Source: Epiperipatus broadwayi (taxonomy: Eukaryota > Onychophora > Udeonychophora > Euonychophora > Peripatidae). Taken from it: a stretch of DNA of 64,000 nt. Where the stretch lies: NCBI GenBank assembly GCA_028023455.1, contig JAQFVV010012490.1:4214576-4278575 (forward strand), given 5' to 3'. Both the position numbers and the translations under genes were made by a program. The notes beneath the pieces were generated by a model. That model saw only the letters and a list, made by a program, of their open reading frames with translations. It had not been told where the DNA came from and did no database searches. Below are positions 35,860 through 47,650 of this stretch, one piece after another; within the stretch, counting starts at the first letter, position 1, and each line of letters starts with the position of its first letter.

Positions 35860-38024
35860 TATACCGGATACCCAATCATATTCTGATACAGGAGGGCGCC
35901 ACCAGACCACTACGTATCTGGAAAATTTGTTTACTATAATCAGAATAGATGATGATGATGGTTTGCGCTGACTAGACTCAGGGAGAAACAAGAGATCTTA
36001 AATTGTTTAGACAATTGAGACAAAAGCACAAAGACAAACGTCAGCCAAATTAAGTTTAAACATATTTCATAAATTTTATTATGAGAAAATAAATGATTAA
36101 ATATAAGTTTATGACACAAGAGATGGGGGTTAACTCAGGCGTGTACCAGACATACTAAAGGCAAGGCTATGACAGACTGATTGATCTTCTAATAAACAAT
36201 TGTAAAAGGGAGGAAGCAAATTTCATTCAGCAGAGGATTCACCTAAACATTGGTTTTCACTTTCAGATATTTAAATCCTATGCCCCTGAAATAGATCAAA
36301 GAATCCAGCGCCGAAGAGCTGTTCAAGATCTAAAAAAAAATTGGTCAGACCTTGAATGTCCTTATATTGGTATGAGCTGCACCTATTACTACGTTTAAAA
36401 TAACGGTGATTGATCCACCTCAAGAACAACTGACAAACATGACTGAAATGAAGAAACAATTAAAACTGGTGAATCCCAGCCAAACGATTGGCAAAAATTA
36501 CTTTAAAATTAATAATTAATGGTCGGCAATAAAAGACAAGTAATGATTAGAAAAACAGTTACGTCTGCCCCAGCAAATAAAGAAAAGAAAATAAACTTAC
36601 AAACAAATTCTGAGTACACGCTCTGATAAATTTAAAACACACATAATAACTACAAAAAGAAATCTATCGGAGAGTGCCCATGAGTACGGAATATCAAAAG
36701 TTTAAATACTCTAGCAGACCGAAAGTATTGCTCCCCTGTAATTTAAGAAAGGATAAATTTTATTTTCCTGCTGATGATTTACAAAATTACAAAGAAAAAC
36801 ACAATTCTAATTTCCACCTTTAGAGATATTGGAAACGAAATCTCCACCAGTGAAAATCAGACAATAAAGTCGTCAGCCAAAAGAGTTTTGGAGGTTTAGC
36901 AAGAGAGCAAACATAGAGTATAAAATTAATTAATTATTAAATACTAAATAATTACAGGTAAGCATTTTAAAAGCACGACTGCCAAAGCATTTATAAAAAT
37001 CTTACATAAAATAGAAAACTCACTCGTCACTCTCCAATAAACAAAACGGAAAGCAAATTAGAATCTTAAAACTAAGATTCTAAGACACACTATAAAATAT
37101 TGAAAAACACAGCAAATATTAAATATGGGATATATTGATTTAAGAATATATATTTGTGGTTAGATTGAGCGGAGATTTAATGAGAACTAATTTACCCTGG
37201 GAAGAATAAAAACGAAAATAATTACCTTTCGGTAAAAGCAATGTTCACATAGAGTGCGCACTTTTACTTAAGTTCATTTTCAGGTTCTTGAAGCGGCAAG
37301 GTAGATGTAAAGAGGTTCCGGTTTCTTTTAGGTGTTCAAGGCATTACTGGAGCAAACTTGGAAGTCAGGGATCCGTCTTTTGTGGAGTTAGCAAGCCATT
37401 CGGGTGGTGATAACAAGGATAGAATTTTTCATTTTTGCAAGCGAAAGTATTTAATAACAGCTGATGTCCTTTAATTAAGAAATTTAAATGTCCGTGCTGC
37501 TATAACTTTCACGTGAGAGAACCACTTGTCTATCTCTCAAAAATGGATTAACTGACCCTCCAAATTTCCGGGGTTATTTATACGTTGCTCCATTTCCCGC
37601 GAAACACTTTCCTTGTTGTCCAATTTCTTCGCCTTAGGCAGGGTAAATATTAATCTCCCGCTCAATCTATCTAAGAATTCTACCCAGGGTTTATTGAAAT
37701 GAAAACAACAACATAAAAATCAAATCTCCGCTATTAAAATTGTTTACAATAATTAAAATAAAAGTAACAGGAATGCAATTAGCTAGCCAGCTTGTTTTTA
37801 AATCAAATGAATTTAAAAACAGGCGGTATAAGAATTATTCTAAAATAAATCGATAAATATTTAAAAACAAATCCGTTTACATATAAATGCGCGTGTATTT
37901 TGATATACGCATTCTTTTTAAATAATATTGCAAATTTAAACTCTACGTTTAATTAAAATTAAAAGCTTAGTAAATTTCTTTTTTTTAATAACAACACCAT
38001 TGAACCGGATTTCAATCAGGTTCA
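35860..38024. mobile_element. About 2.2 kb noncoding TIR element, copy 2
   Basis: Second copy of the family at 24848-26760 (landmarks listed there). It starts TATACCGGATACCC after (TA)n and ends GAACCGGATTTCAATCAGG plus TTCA. This copy is longer mainly in its 5' half. The terminal hairpin and the inner hairpins are all present. Confidence 0.7.
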
Positions 38025-38997
38025 ATATATTTATGGTTCAGTTAAGTTGATGAATGACTGTATGGGAGATTTGATAAACTAGAGACCAATTTAATTTAAA
38101 ACACAATTTTTATTTATAACAGATAAAAAATTCACCCTATTAACATAGTAAAAGATATAATCATGTGTCCAATATGCATCTCTACCATATCAATCATTAA
38201 AATTATCTGTTACTCCAACACATACTGATAGTAGATATGCATTAATAGACACTCCTTATTTATAAAGCAAATGAGGTAAGATAAAACAAAAAAAAAATTA
38301 ATTTGTTATCACAATGATCATGAAGCTAGCTAACTATATTATAATTTGGTCTGTTTTATATACTATCTCATTTCATATACTATGTCACATAGTAGTATCT
38401 TTTCCTTATTTCAAACCCTCCCAAGTCTGCGTATATAAACTCAACTTGATTATAAATAGTGTATATAAAGGGTATTTGCATGTATGTGTGCATATTTTAT
38501 GTTAGTGTATATTATAATTATATGCATATGTTTAAAACATATTAAAATAAATTTAAAATGTAGAATTAAAATACGTTGTGTGGACATTGTTATGTGTGGA
38601 ACCACCTATATATATATATATAAAGAAAGCTATTTTGCAATAGATTTAAAAGCATTATCACTCTTTTAAATCAATATAGATTTGAAGTATCATAAGTTAA
38701 AAACTCCTCATTTACTTGCCTTAATATATAAATTTCAATTCCTGGGTGGGTCTCCCACACATATATAGTAAGATGTTTACAAAGCTTAAAATCAATTTAA
38801 AAAAGTTGTAAGTTCTTAGAAGGATACCTGCATGCAATTAATAAAACTCATTGGAATTTAAATTGTTTAAAAAAAAAGGGGAAGATAATAAGCTAAGAAC
38901 AATGCTTGAACCTGACTCTGTTTTAAAATAAAGTTGTAATTCTTAGAAAAACCAGGGTCAGCAATTTAAAAGAAGTAAGCTTTTAAACTTCTATATT
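38025..38997. other. AT-rich interval with a short dispersed repeat
   Basis: The part at 38369-38480 resembles 16224-16345. No gene is seen; the frames at 38314-38669 are AT-composition artefacts with (TA)n inside. Confidence 0.5.
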
Positions 38998-41095
38998 GTA
39001 ACGGAATGGTGTACAGGAAAGAATGGAGTGAACCTGGGGTGATGGCAAAATCACCATCAACCCCAAATAAATATAAAATCAGTAATTTATAATAGTAAAT
39101 ATAAGTAAACATTTAAGGGGAGCAGGAGATCAAGAGATCTCAGAACATTGAGAGATCAGCCAGATAACTCAGAAGAGCAACTACAAGCATAATTATCCAC
39201 CAGCATTATAAATAAAAATAAGTACAAGTAAATACTCAAGAGAAATAACCATCCATCATTATCATTGATGGGAATAAACAAATCAGTACAATAAATCAAC
39301 AGTCCATCTTGTGGCCGGATTTGAACAATAAAAAATATAAATCAACAGTCAACCTTGTGACTGGATTGGAAATGGGTCTTTTGTAGACCAGGCTAATTAT
39401 TAAGCCTTTGCCACCTTGGGCAATAATTTAAACATAACTTGGATGCACCAGCTTAGTGCCCATCCATTAAAATACACAATAATCAGAAATCAAAACAATG
39501 CTGGGACATTTAAAACATGCTGATCATCATCAGTTCTCATACCACTTGTACTGGCCAACTATAAACTTAACTTTTAAATAAGACAAAATAAAATATAGTG
39601 CATGGGCTTTAAAGAGTATCCTTTTTTGCACCAACCAGGATGATGATTGATCATCTCTGGATGCCCCAAAGCACCAAGTACACATCCCCATTTATCCATG
39701 CATGAATCTAGCTCAGAGAACACAAGCTCTATTACTGTATGTGAACACGAGATGATGGAATACTATTTTAACAATTAAATACAAGTTTTTTTAATAACAA
39801 AAAATTAAATGATATTTAAGATCTTATAGGTTAAGAGTTCTGATTTTGAATGATACACAATAATAAAGTCATCACTCTGTAATTTACAAGATTACTACAA
39901 AATTCAAATTATTTCATTAACTGCATTATTTCTTAATTAGTTTCTATAAACGCATATATATATCCGTACACAGACATGCATTTTATAATATATGATGAAG
40001 ACATTTCAATTAAACATTAAATAATTATTACATTTGTGATTTATATAATTACTATTCAAAATTTAAATTGTTACATTAATTTACAAAATTACAAGTTACA
40101 ATTCATGTTATTACTATGGTTTACATATATATTTGCACAGACGCATGATTCATAACATACAATTAATATAAAAAAATGAATTGACATTTAATAAAAAAAA
40201 TATTAATTTACATATATGATTGACAACATACGCACATACATGTGTGTGTGTGTGTGAAATAACCTATTTGACTTGCTACAAAATAATTATCAAAATCTTA
40301 AATTATATAAAATACAATAAATGATTAAAGTTTCAGTTAAATGAAATATTATTTACATACTAGGTTTACTGAAACACACACATATATAATTTGCACAGAT
40401 GTGCAAAACATTAATTTATTTACATAACATTTATCTTTATTACAATAAAATTATTAAAGATTATTCTCGCAATTTAATTCTCTTTGCTGAATAGTCTTTT
40501 TTCCTTAAAATTGTACTATCAAATTTTTAACAGATGATCGTCGATTGATTTAAAATGTCTTTCTCTTTTTTTTTCAATAAACGAAAGATACAATCGTTTT
40601 ATAGAATTAAGAAAATATAAATTTCAAAATGTCTTTCTGCTTGATTAGTTAATGCTGATGAAGTAGGCAAGGTGAGAGAAAACTTGAATATGTGTACTGC
40701 AGCTCTTCATGCCATGATAAGTAGATAGTCAAGCATGGACTAAGTACTCAATGCCCCGTGATGTCGAGAAAATACCTCATTTTTAATCACTGCCTCTTCT
40801 AAGTATCTAGACAGATCATCCACAAGGAATAGTATCCAGAAACAAATATCAGGCACTGAGCCAGTCCTGCTCATCTTTTGTGAGTCTTAGGGGCTTTAGA
40901 TAAGGTCTATTCATGAGATCAAGGCATATTCATGAGGCCTGCATATACACTGCTAGACTACCCTGGGAGCTCAACATCTAGGTCTAGACAGTGTAGAGCC
41001 TTTACTTTGGACCATCACGAACACACTGCATCCAGGCAGTCCTGCTCAACTATACACCCACCATAAACATGAAAAGTACAAATTTATGCATCACT
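38998..41095. repeat. Mostly GC-richer noncoding repeat region, begins TGTAACGG
   Basis: The segment starts TGTAACGGAATGG right after TATAT. Two blocks (38998-39760 and 40640-41095) are much less AT-rich than the sequence between them. A direct repeat of about 57 bases lies near 39292 and 39350 (AAATCAACAGTC-A-CTTGTG). It has no long frame. One ~2 kb element interrupted or eroded in the middle is plausible, but no second copy is in the window. Confidence 0.4.
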
Positions 41096-42038
41096 TTTAA
41101 AATGTCATTTTACTAAAGAAATTATTTAAAATTTTGTTATTATATATAATTCTACTCACCACAGCTGTATATATGTTTATCTGGTTTCTCTGCCTTTAGA
41201 TAGTCAGCATATATATAATAATTTATTTAGCAAGATGGTTCTTTTGGTCCATTAGAAAAATATCCATGTTTGTTGTCATCATCAGGTAAAAGTATGCAAT
41301 CCATGTAAAATCTTGATTTGTAGTTGGTCTCTTTCTATCTAGGATTATTCCAGGCAAGCAGCTGTCTTGGTTTGATAGATTTCAGGCAAGCAAACGTTCT
41401 CTGCATGTTTAAGGCTATGAATTTCAGCACAAAGAAGTGGGTCATTTATCTCCATGAAAATTCAAACACCTGCTAAGGAAAACAGTCTACTATTTTGCCT
41501 TCAGCTACATCAGTTTTTGGTAGCTATTCTGCAATTTCTATGGTCAACTAAAACTGACTGCTGCATTTCATCAAGTTGCAGTAAAATATTGTAACCAACC
41601 TTTCAGCTGACCGTTTTATTATCCAGACTGGAGCTAATTTTGTTATCAGCCCTTTTATAGAATCATCTAAGGTGATAATAACACCTTGATTGAAAACAGA
41701 GTTTTTATTTTTATCTCTAATCCCTTTGAAAACATATACATGTTTTACTTAGGGGATTTCTAATAGATAAAAATTTTGTTTAATTAATTAAAAAATTTCA
41801 AAAATAAGTATGGTGTTTTTACATTTCAAAATTAGAATTACAAATAATATTTATCAGACTTTTTTAAAATATTTAATTTTACAATAAAGTATTATTTTAA
41901 ACCCAGAGTTATTTAACCCTTTATCATTATTTTATTTTAGGAAACATAGAAAAATATCTACAAAAATTTATTCTATGTTTATTTCTACTTTTTCTTTATT
42001 TTACGTATATATTTATGCATACACACACACTATATTAG
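41096..42038. other. AT-rich interval, no gene seen
   Basis: Nothing recognisable; (CA)n occurs at about 42021-42030. Confidence 0.5.
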
Positions 42039-42235
42039 TGTATGCTATGTAAGCCAACTGGTTACAATATAGATTTTAATAATACTAAACTAAGAACAAT
42101 TCTTGAACTAGTGAATGATGCTAGTTTAATAAAGAAAGAAGCCAAGGGTTTATTTTATAGATTTTGGGCTCCAAATGAAATTATAGCTAATCTTCAAAAA
42201 TGTTGTAAAAAACATTTTATAGCTGATATGGGGTA
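42039..42235 (+). other. Coding-like island, unidentified
   Basis: The frame from 42039 (after TATTAG) is open for 65 codons and ends at TAG 42234. The product includes KPTGYNIDFNNTKLRTILEL and, later, GLFYRFWAPNEIIANLQKCC, a mix of residues better than random AT-rich frames give. GTAGAC near its end could be a splice donor. No family is recognised. It may be a piece of a mobile-element protein or a host exon. Confidence 0.3.
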
Positions 42236-42304
42236 GACAGAGCTTGGGTAAAAACTGTCAGTTTTTGTAATTGAGGTTCTGTCTTTATTATTTACATATT
42301 ATAA

Positions 42305-42522
42305 GTGTTGCTGGTCAAAAGATTTGACTGGAAAATGAAGTTTGGTAGCTACAAAAGGCAGTTGGTGTCTGCCTTGGGACATATATACAGCTATGGAGAG
42401 TGTGTAAACAAGCCACCAGCCCAGGAGAGGAAGATGAACCAGAGGATCCATGGATAGTTGTGCCTGATGCCATGGAAAGGATTCGCCAAGAGATTGATAA
42501 TATTCAACTGCAGCACTTTTGA
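42305..42522 (+). other. Second coding-like island, unidentified
   Basis: Two overlapping plus-strand frames are open here. One runs from 42349 (after GGTAG) to TGA at 42520-42522, 57 codons, ending with the acidic stretch SPGEEDEPEDPWIVVPDAME and then RIRQEIDNIQLQHF. The other, from about 42305, reads KRFDWKMKFGSYKRQLVSAL and stops at TAG near 42456. The tract before 42349 is a weak splice acceptor. Composition and the first frame's natural-looking C terminus suggest former coding DNA, possibly a frameshifted retrocopy together with 42039-42235. Not recognised. Confidence 0.3.
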
Positions 42523-43099
42523 GTAAAGATATTAATGAATATCTAAAACTCTAAGCTAGATAATGTTAATTGTGCACAAACTTCTAAATCGCAATAATGT
42601 TCTAATAAGTAAAGCTAATTTAAATCTGTAAAATATAATTTAAAATTCTGATAAAATAATATCTATAAACCTTGCCTATTTATATAAATGAATTCTAAAA
42701 CTCTAAATGCTTGTTAAATAATAACTATGTTCAGTTATTATTCTGTTGCTTGCTAATATGAAGTAATGTCTTTCTTATTTATTTTATTTTATATTGCTTC
42801 CTAAACTATGCTACGCCCAATTCAGAACAGAGACTGATTCTATGAATAAAATTTGGGGAGAGATGATTAGAAGCTCCCTCATAATTTAATAATGTCTCTC
42901 TTTAGCACACTCACAAATTTTTACTCTGAAAATCTAAATATATTCGTTAAGCTATTATGTTTAGCTTATTATTGTTAGAATCAGGTTTGCATGTTAATAA
43001 AATAATTAGTTAATAAATGCAAGAATGAGTTATAAAGCATATTATAAGTTGCTTAAGTCCCAGATATGATTTAGCTATCTTTTGAGTTATAGTATAAAC

Positions 43100-43625
43100 C
43101 AGTGTTCTTCAACCCTTGGTCCACGGCCTGGTGCCGGGCTGCGGAACTTTTCTGCAGGTCCGCGTACTAGACGGGCAGTAAAAAGTTTGTAATAATAAAT
43201 AATAAGAGTTTAAACTTTTAATTAATATAGCCAATTTTTATTTATTTTTTCATCTCATTTTTACCCAATTAAAAAAAAAAGAAAACAGAACGAAAACAAA
43301 ATCTAATCAATCATTCATAAATTAATTTGTTTTTCTAGTTATCACAGATGTTTATGGGGGGGGGGGGTAGAATTAAATTTTTTATTACTTTTCTAAAAAA
43401 AATTAAAAAAAAGTTTTTTATTATATAAACTCCATATATATAAAACTTTATCTTATATATTTAACATTGTTGTTTTGATCAGTTATAACAATTATGCTTA
43501 TCTTTAAGAAAATTTATCTATAGACTTCTGCTGGTCTGTGAAATCTTATCCTTATTTTTGCTGGTCTGCGGAACCTTATCCTTATTTTTACCGGTCCGCA
43601 GGTGTGAAAAGGTTGAAGACCACTG
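43100..43625. mobile_element. Nonautonomous hAT element with intact target duplication
   Basis: The ends are CAGTGTTCTTCAACC and, inverted, CAGTGGTCTTCAACC. Perfect 8-base direct repeats GTATAAAC flank it at 43092-43099 and 43626-43633. Subterminal GGTCCACGG...CTGCGGAAC motifs repeat inverted near the right end (CTGCGGAAC, GGTCCGCAGG). The 526-base body has no transposase frame. The 8 bp duplication and CAGTG ends identify the hAT superfamily. A G12 run lies at about 43355. Confidence 0.93.
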
Positions 43626-43954
43626 GTATAAACTATGCAGATTTATCAATAAATTAGATTACTTTAAATATCATTTTAGCATGTTTTAAGAATGCTAATT
43701 CATGAACTGGTGTAGGGTAATTTCATGGACTGAAACTGTACAATTTGCATACATTAACTTAATAGTTAATATAATATTTTGCATGGCAAGTAGCTCTTTA
43801 GGAAGCTCATACATGCATTTATGCCCTGCTGTATGTTTATATATATAAATGGGTTTCTGATTTAATGTCAGCCCATTCTTTCTGAGTTTGGACAGCTGTC
43901 TTTTAGAGCTGGAACATGAGGGTCCAGATTATTATATAAGCTGCTCTGATCGCC

Positions 43955-44284
43955 AAACTAAATGTTCTCATAATTCACAGCAATTCATATGGTCCTTGGG
44001 AAACACACAGTAAGAAATCCCATGAGTAATGACATTTGAGATGCACACCTCTCTAGTAATTTATTTATGTAGCATTATAATATCAGTCATACTACAAAGC
44101 TCCAGTTCATTCCACCAAAGTAAATGTTCTTGTAATTCACAGCAAGTCATATGGTTCTTGGGAATCGCTTATACAGTAAGAAATCCCATGAGTAATGGCA
44201 GATTTGAGATGCACACAACATCTCTAGTAATTTATTTATGTAGCACTAGTATCAGAGGCAAACTACAAAGCTCCAGTTCATTCC
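43955..44284. repeat. Tandem duplication of about 165 bp
   Basis: Two copies (43955-44113 and 44116-44284) share AATTCACAGCAA, AGAAATCCCATGAGTAATG, TAGTAATTTATTTATGTAGC and ACTACAAAGCTCCAGTTCAT. The open frame that spans both is a consequence of the duplication. Confidence 0.85.
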
Positions 44285-45216
44285 TTTATAATGTTAATAA
44301 TAGTTCAGCATTGATATGAATGTGTAATCTCATTATGTATATAATAATTGCATAGGGAGCACATTAATGCTCAATTTGTGTTGTTAATAAAGATATGCAA
44401 TTATTATGGATGACTTTCTATATATTTAATCGTAGCAAATCTCTAGGAAGGGCATAGTATAAATAAGGCATGATTGATAGTAGATAATGATATTAAAATT
44501 GTTAATAAACTCATTTTATAATAAAATATTAATCTAATTCTAAATGCATAACAATGAGATTCTGTAATGACTCACTCATCATTATTGTGAACACATGTGG
44601 ATGAAATCAATGCCCTTGTTATTAATTATTTTTGTTAAATAAATCTGTCTAATTAAGCTGTATTGAATTATAATATGATGTAGTGTCTTTTTCAAATCTG
44701 CTGCAATTACCTCCATATCTCAATAATTTAGTTTATACTTCATTAGAATATGAATATGCATTATCTAATTAGCCATAGATTTAGTCATTTATTCACTGAG
44801 TCTCATATTCCTTCCTTTGCTACTGCCAGCACATGAACTAAAAGCCCATGTGTGGCCTCATATATGTCATTTATAGGGTGTAGTAAATCTTGGAGTGTTG
44901 GTGAAAGAGCTGAGGTGTGATCAGATTCAAGGTCTCAATCCCTAATCTATATCAGCCTTGGTGTAATTTGCCAAACTCTTGATTTTGTTGTGTGAATGCA
45001 CAAATATGACTGTTACATAGGATATTTTTTGTTCTGGGTATGGCACTGAACATGGGGCTATGAATTATTTCTCCATGGCCTTGAACAGTGTTTTTCTATA
45101 TGTAAATTTTTTCTTCTTGGAAGAAAAAAAAAATTTTTTTTAAACAATATTTATATGAAAATTTTTTTTTGAGTATGGCTGCTTATTTGTGGCAGCTTTT
45201 GTTAACAATTCCACAC

Positions 45217-45630
45217 CCTGAGCAGATTATAAGTTGTCACACAAAAAAAGGGGAAAAGGATGTATATCCTTTTTTCTTTCAGTAGTATACGTAATATTTT
45301 CCCAAGTATGGCACAACAACTTAGGGGCTTTGAATATTTCCTTGACCCTGAATAGATTATATGTATGTTTTCATACAAAATACAATAGGTGGGCATAATA
45401 ATTTTCTAAATAGATATAACAGATCTTTCCTATATGTTATACAAGTAAATAATTTTATTTTCCTGGAGGGGGTAGCATCAAGGTTTGGAGCTAGGATGAT
45501 TTTATATACCCTGAATGGATTATACATTAGTGCGTACATGTATATCAGATTTTTTCTTTTTTCACAATAATATAAGTAAAAAAAATTTCCCAGCAATGGA
45601 TACCAATCATAGGCTTGAGTGTTCTTCACA
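45217..45630. repeat. Diverged tandem repeat, units of about 130-160 bp
   Basis: Three units begin ACCCTGAGCAGATTATA (45217), ACCCTGAATAGATTATA (45347) and ACCCTGAATGGATTATA (45509). A partial unit seems to precede them from about 45030 (GGTATGGCACTGAACATGGGG). No coding content. Confidence 0.65.
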
Positions 45631-45639
45631 TACTCAATA

Positions 45640-46899
45640 ATATATATAGGTAAAATTTTGTAGATGAGACTTTTAAAACTTGGTTGGGTTGGGTTAGTTT
45701 AAACTAAAAATCCAATGGCTGGATAATAAAATTTATATATAGTTGTTGATGTATGTAACAGTTGCAAGGTTTCTTATTGCATTATGTATCTGTATGTCTC
45801 ATATACTGGCAACTGGTGCCCAAGGGTGATAAACAGATTTCAAAGCCATCCTCACAAATTTGTTGTCAGAGGGAGAAATTCATAGGACACACACACACAA
45901 AAATTATCTGGTATGGCATTTAAAAGGACTTAGAGGATTGCAGTGGGTGGCAAATAAAGTAAAGTAATTGACATGCTGGCAACCAAAAAATAATGGAGAT
46001 CATGGGAACTGCAGTCAGCGGGAAAAAGGCTAAGGATATTTTATACATAGTTATTAAGTGTTTTCAGTGTAAATTAAAATCATGGTGTAAGAAAAGGAGT
46101 TAGGGCATGTAAGGCTAAGTTAGGAAATAAGTAGCAGTAGAGGGCATGGTGAAAAGATATGTGGACTGGTTCTTGTGGGGAAGATGGCAACTCTGCTGTT
46201 GGAAAGTGTATAGAGTAAAGTTAACAAAATATAGATGGATAGCAACACAGGAGAAGGAGTTGGAGAAAGAGGTGGAGAGCATGTGGGGTGAGGTTAGGAT
46301 AAGGAAGGATCTTGGCAAGGGCAAGGTGCTCGGGTCTGAAAAATATAATTGAGGAATACAGTAATACAGAGAGTGAAATGGAAGGAGAAATGGACACAGA
46401 ACCATACCTGGGATATGCTTGAAGAAACCTGACAGAGTAAGGCAAAATCAGGAACAGGAAAATGATATGAGTATAATCATGCCATAGTTTATGTTTGATT
46501 TCCTAGGTAAGATAAAGGAAGAAATGATGATAGCAACTGCAAAACCAAGAAAGAACAGAGTGAGAGGGACAAGATCAAAGGAAGAATGAACAAGAGGGAC
46601 AGAGGAACAAAGGAAGAATAGAATGTGAGGGACAGAAGAGCAAAAGAGGAACAGAAAGCAGAAAGGCAGAAAGGGGAGAGAAAAAGAGAAGAGAGAGACT
46701 GCGAAATAAGCAATAAATTTCAGGCCTTAGAAGAAAAGATGGAGGGATTGAGCATCAGCTGCAGAAAGGGATAGGTGCATAACAAATTCATGGGATTCCT
46801 GGGGAGTCACCAGAGAGACCTGAGGCCATATCAGGTGTAGAGAGTAGATGTAGCATGGACCTGTGATAAGATGGTGTAATGGGCACATACACCGTTACA
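45640..46899. repeat. Purine-skewed repeat region ending ...CCGTTACA
   Basis: From about 46100 to 46760 the plus strand is strongly enriched in A and G (AGGAAGAAATGATGATAGCA, GAGAGGGACAAGATCAAAGG). The 3' end, TGTAATGG...CCGTTACA (46875-46899), is a small inverted repeat whose complement starts TGTAACGG, like 35493 and 38998. This suggests a minus-strand element starting at 46899. No reliable frame is found on either strand. Confidence 0.4.
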
Positions 46900-47590
46900 T
46901 TATTTTTTTTAAAATTAGACATGAAAAATAAAAATTTGCAAATAAAAACTTCTTTTTTAATAATTAAAAATTGAAAATTAAAAATCATCTAAACTCTAAT
47001 CTATAAAATCGCACGGATGAAAAATTATTAAACGAAAACTTTATTAAGAAGAAAAAAAAAGTACTTTAAAACTAAATTTTCTGTAGAGATTTAAAGATAA
47101 AAATATATCTAAGTTTGTACAAAAAATTAATTAATGTTATTGAAAAATGGAAATGATTATTTTAATTAGTCCAAGTGAACTAGCCCTTGGGCATTTCATA
47201 ATATATAAGCAATGGTCAAATAGGAGGAAAAAAACAATAGAAACTAATAGCCAATAAAAGAAATCCTTCAGAAATCGAACCTCAACAAAAGGGTCATCAT
47301 CATTATGATGTAATGTTGAGTTAATCCACAAAATTAATATAAAAGGAAAAGTTTGGAAATAAAAGATTTAATTATTATTAAGAGAAGAGAGAGATGTGTG
47401 ATAGCAGTGGTGATATGTGTTAGTACGGAGTCGAAGGAGAAGGGATTGAAAAGATGCACTCTTCAATCCCTTCAGTTCTGCTAAAAAAAGAAAGACAAAT
47501 GACCAATCGTTTTCTACATTGAGGACCAGCTAAAGTAAAAGACCTCCGGATGAATCAATAAAACAGTCAACAGAATACAAATCTCTTTAG
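46900..47590. other. AT-rich interval with a short hairpin
   Basis: GAAGGGATTGAA (47439-47450) pairs perfectly with TTCAATCCCTTC (47462-47473) across an 11-base loop. Otherwise nothing. Confidence 0.55.
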
Positions 47591-47650
47591 GACGGCATGG
47601 GAATTCACGTCAAATGGCAAGCAATGGATAAAGATGAACTTTTTAAAAAT
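47591..47650 (+). other. Possible 60-base exon
   Basis: CTCTTTAG precedes and GTAAGA follows a segment that encodes DGMGIHVKWQAMDKDELFKN in one frame, exactly 20 codons. The splice signals look good, but no neighbour exon could be joined with confidence, so this is a weak suggestion. Confidence 0.25.

Noticed and set aside
36271-36459. 62-codon minus-strand frame in the second 2 kb element
   Set aside because: Not preserved in the other copy at 24848-26760.
44029-44319. 96-codon open frame
   Set aside because: It spans a tandem duplication and repeats its own sequence; explained by the repeat.
46115-46713. Several overlapping frames on both strands
   Set aside because: They result from the purine-rich strand, which lacks stops on the complementary strand; no domain visible.
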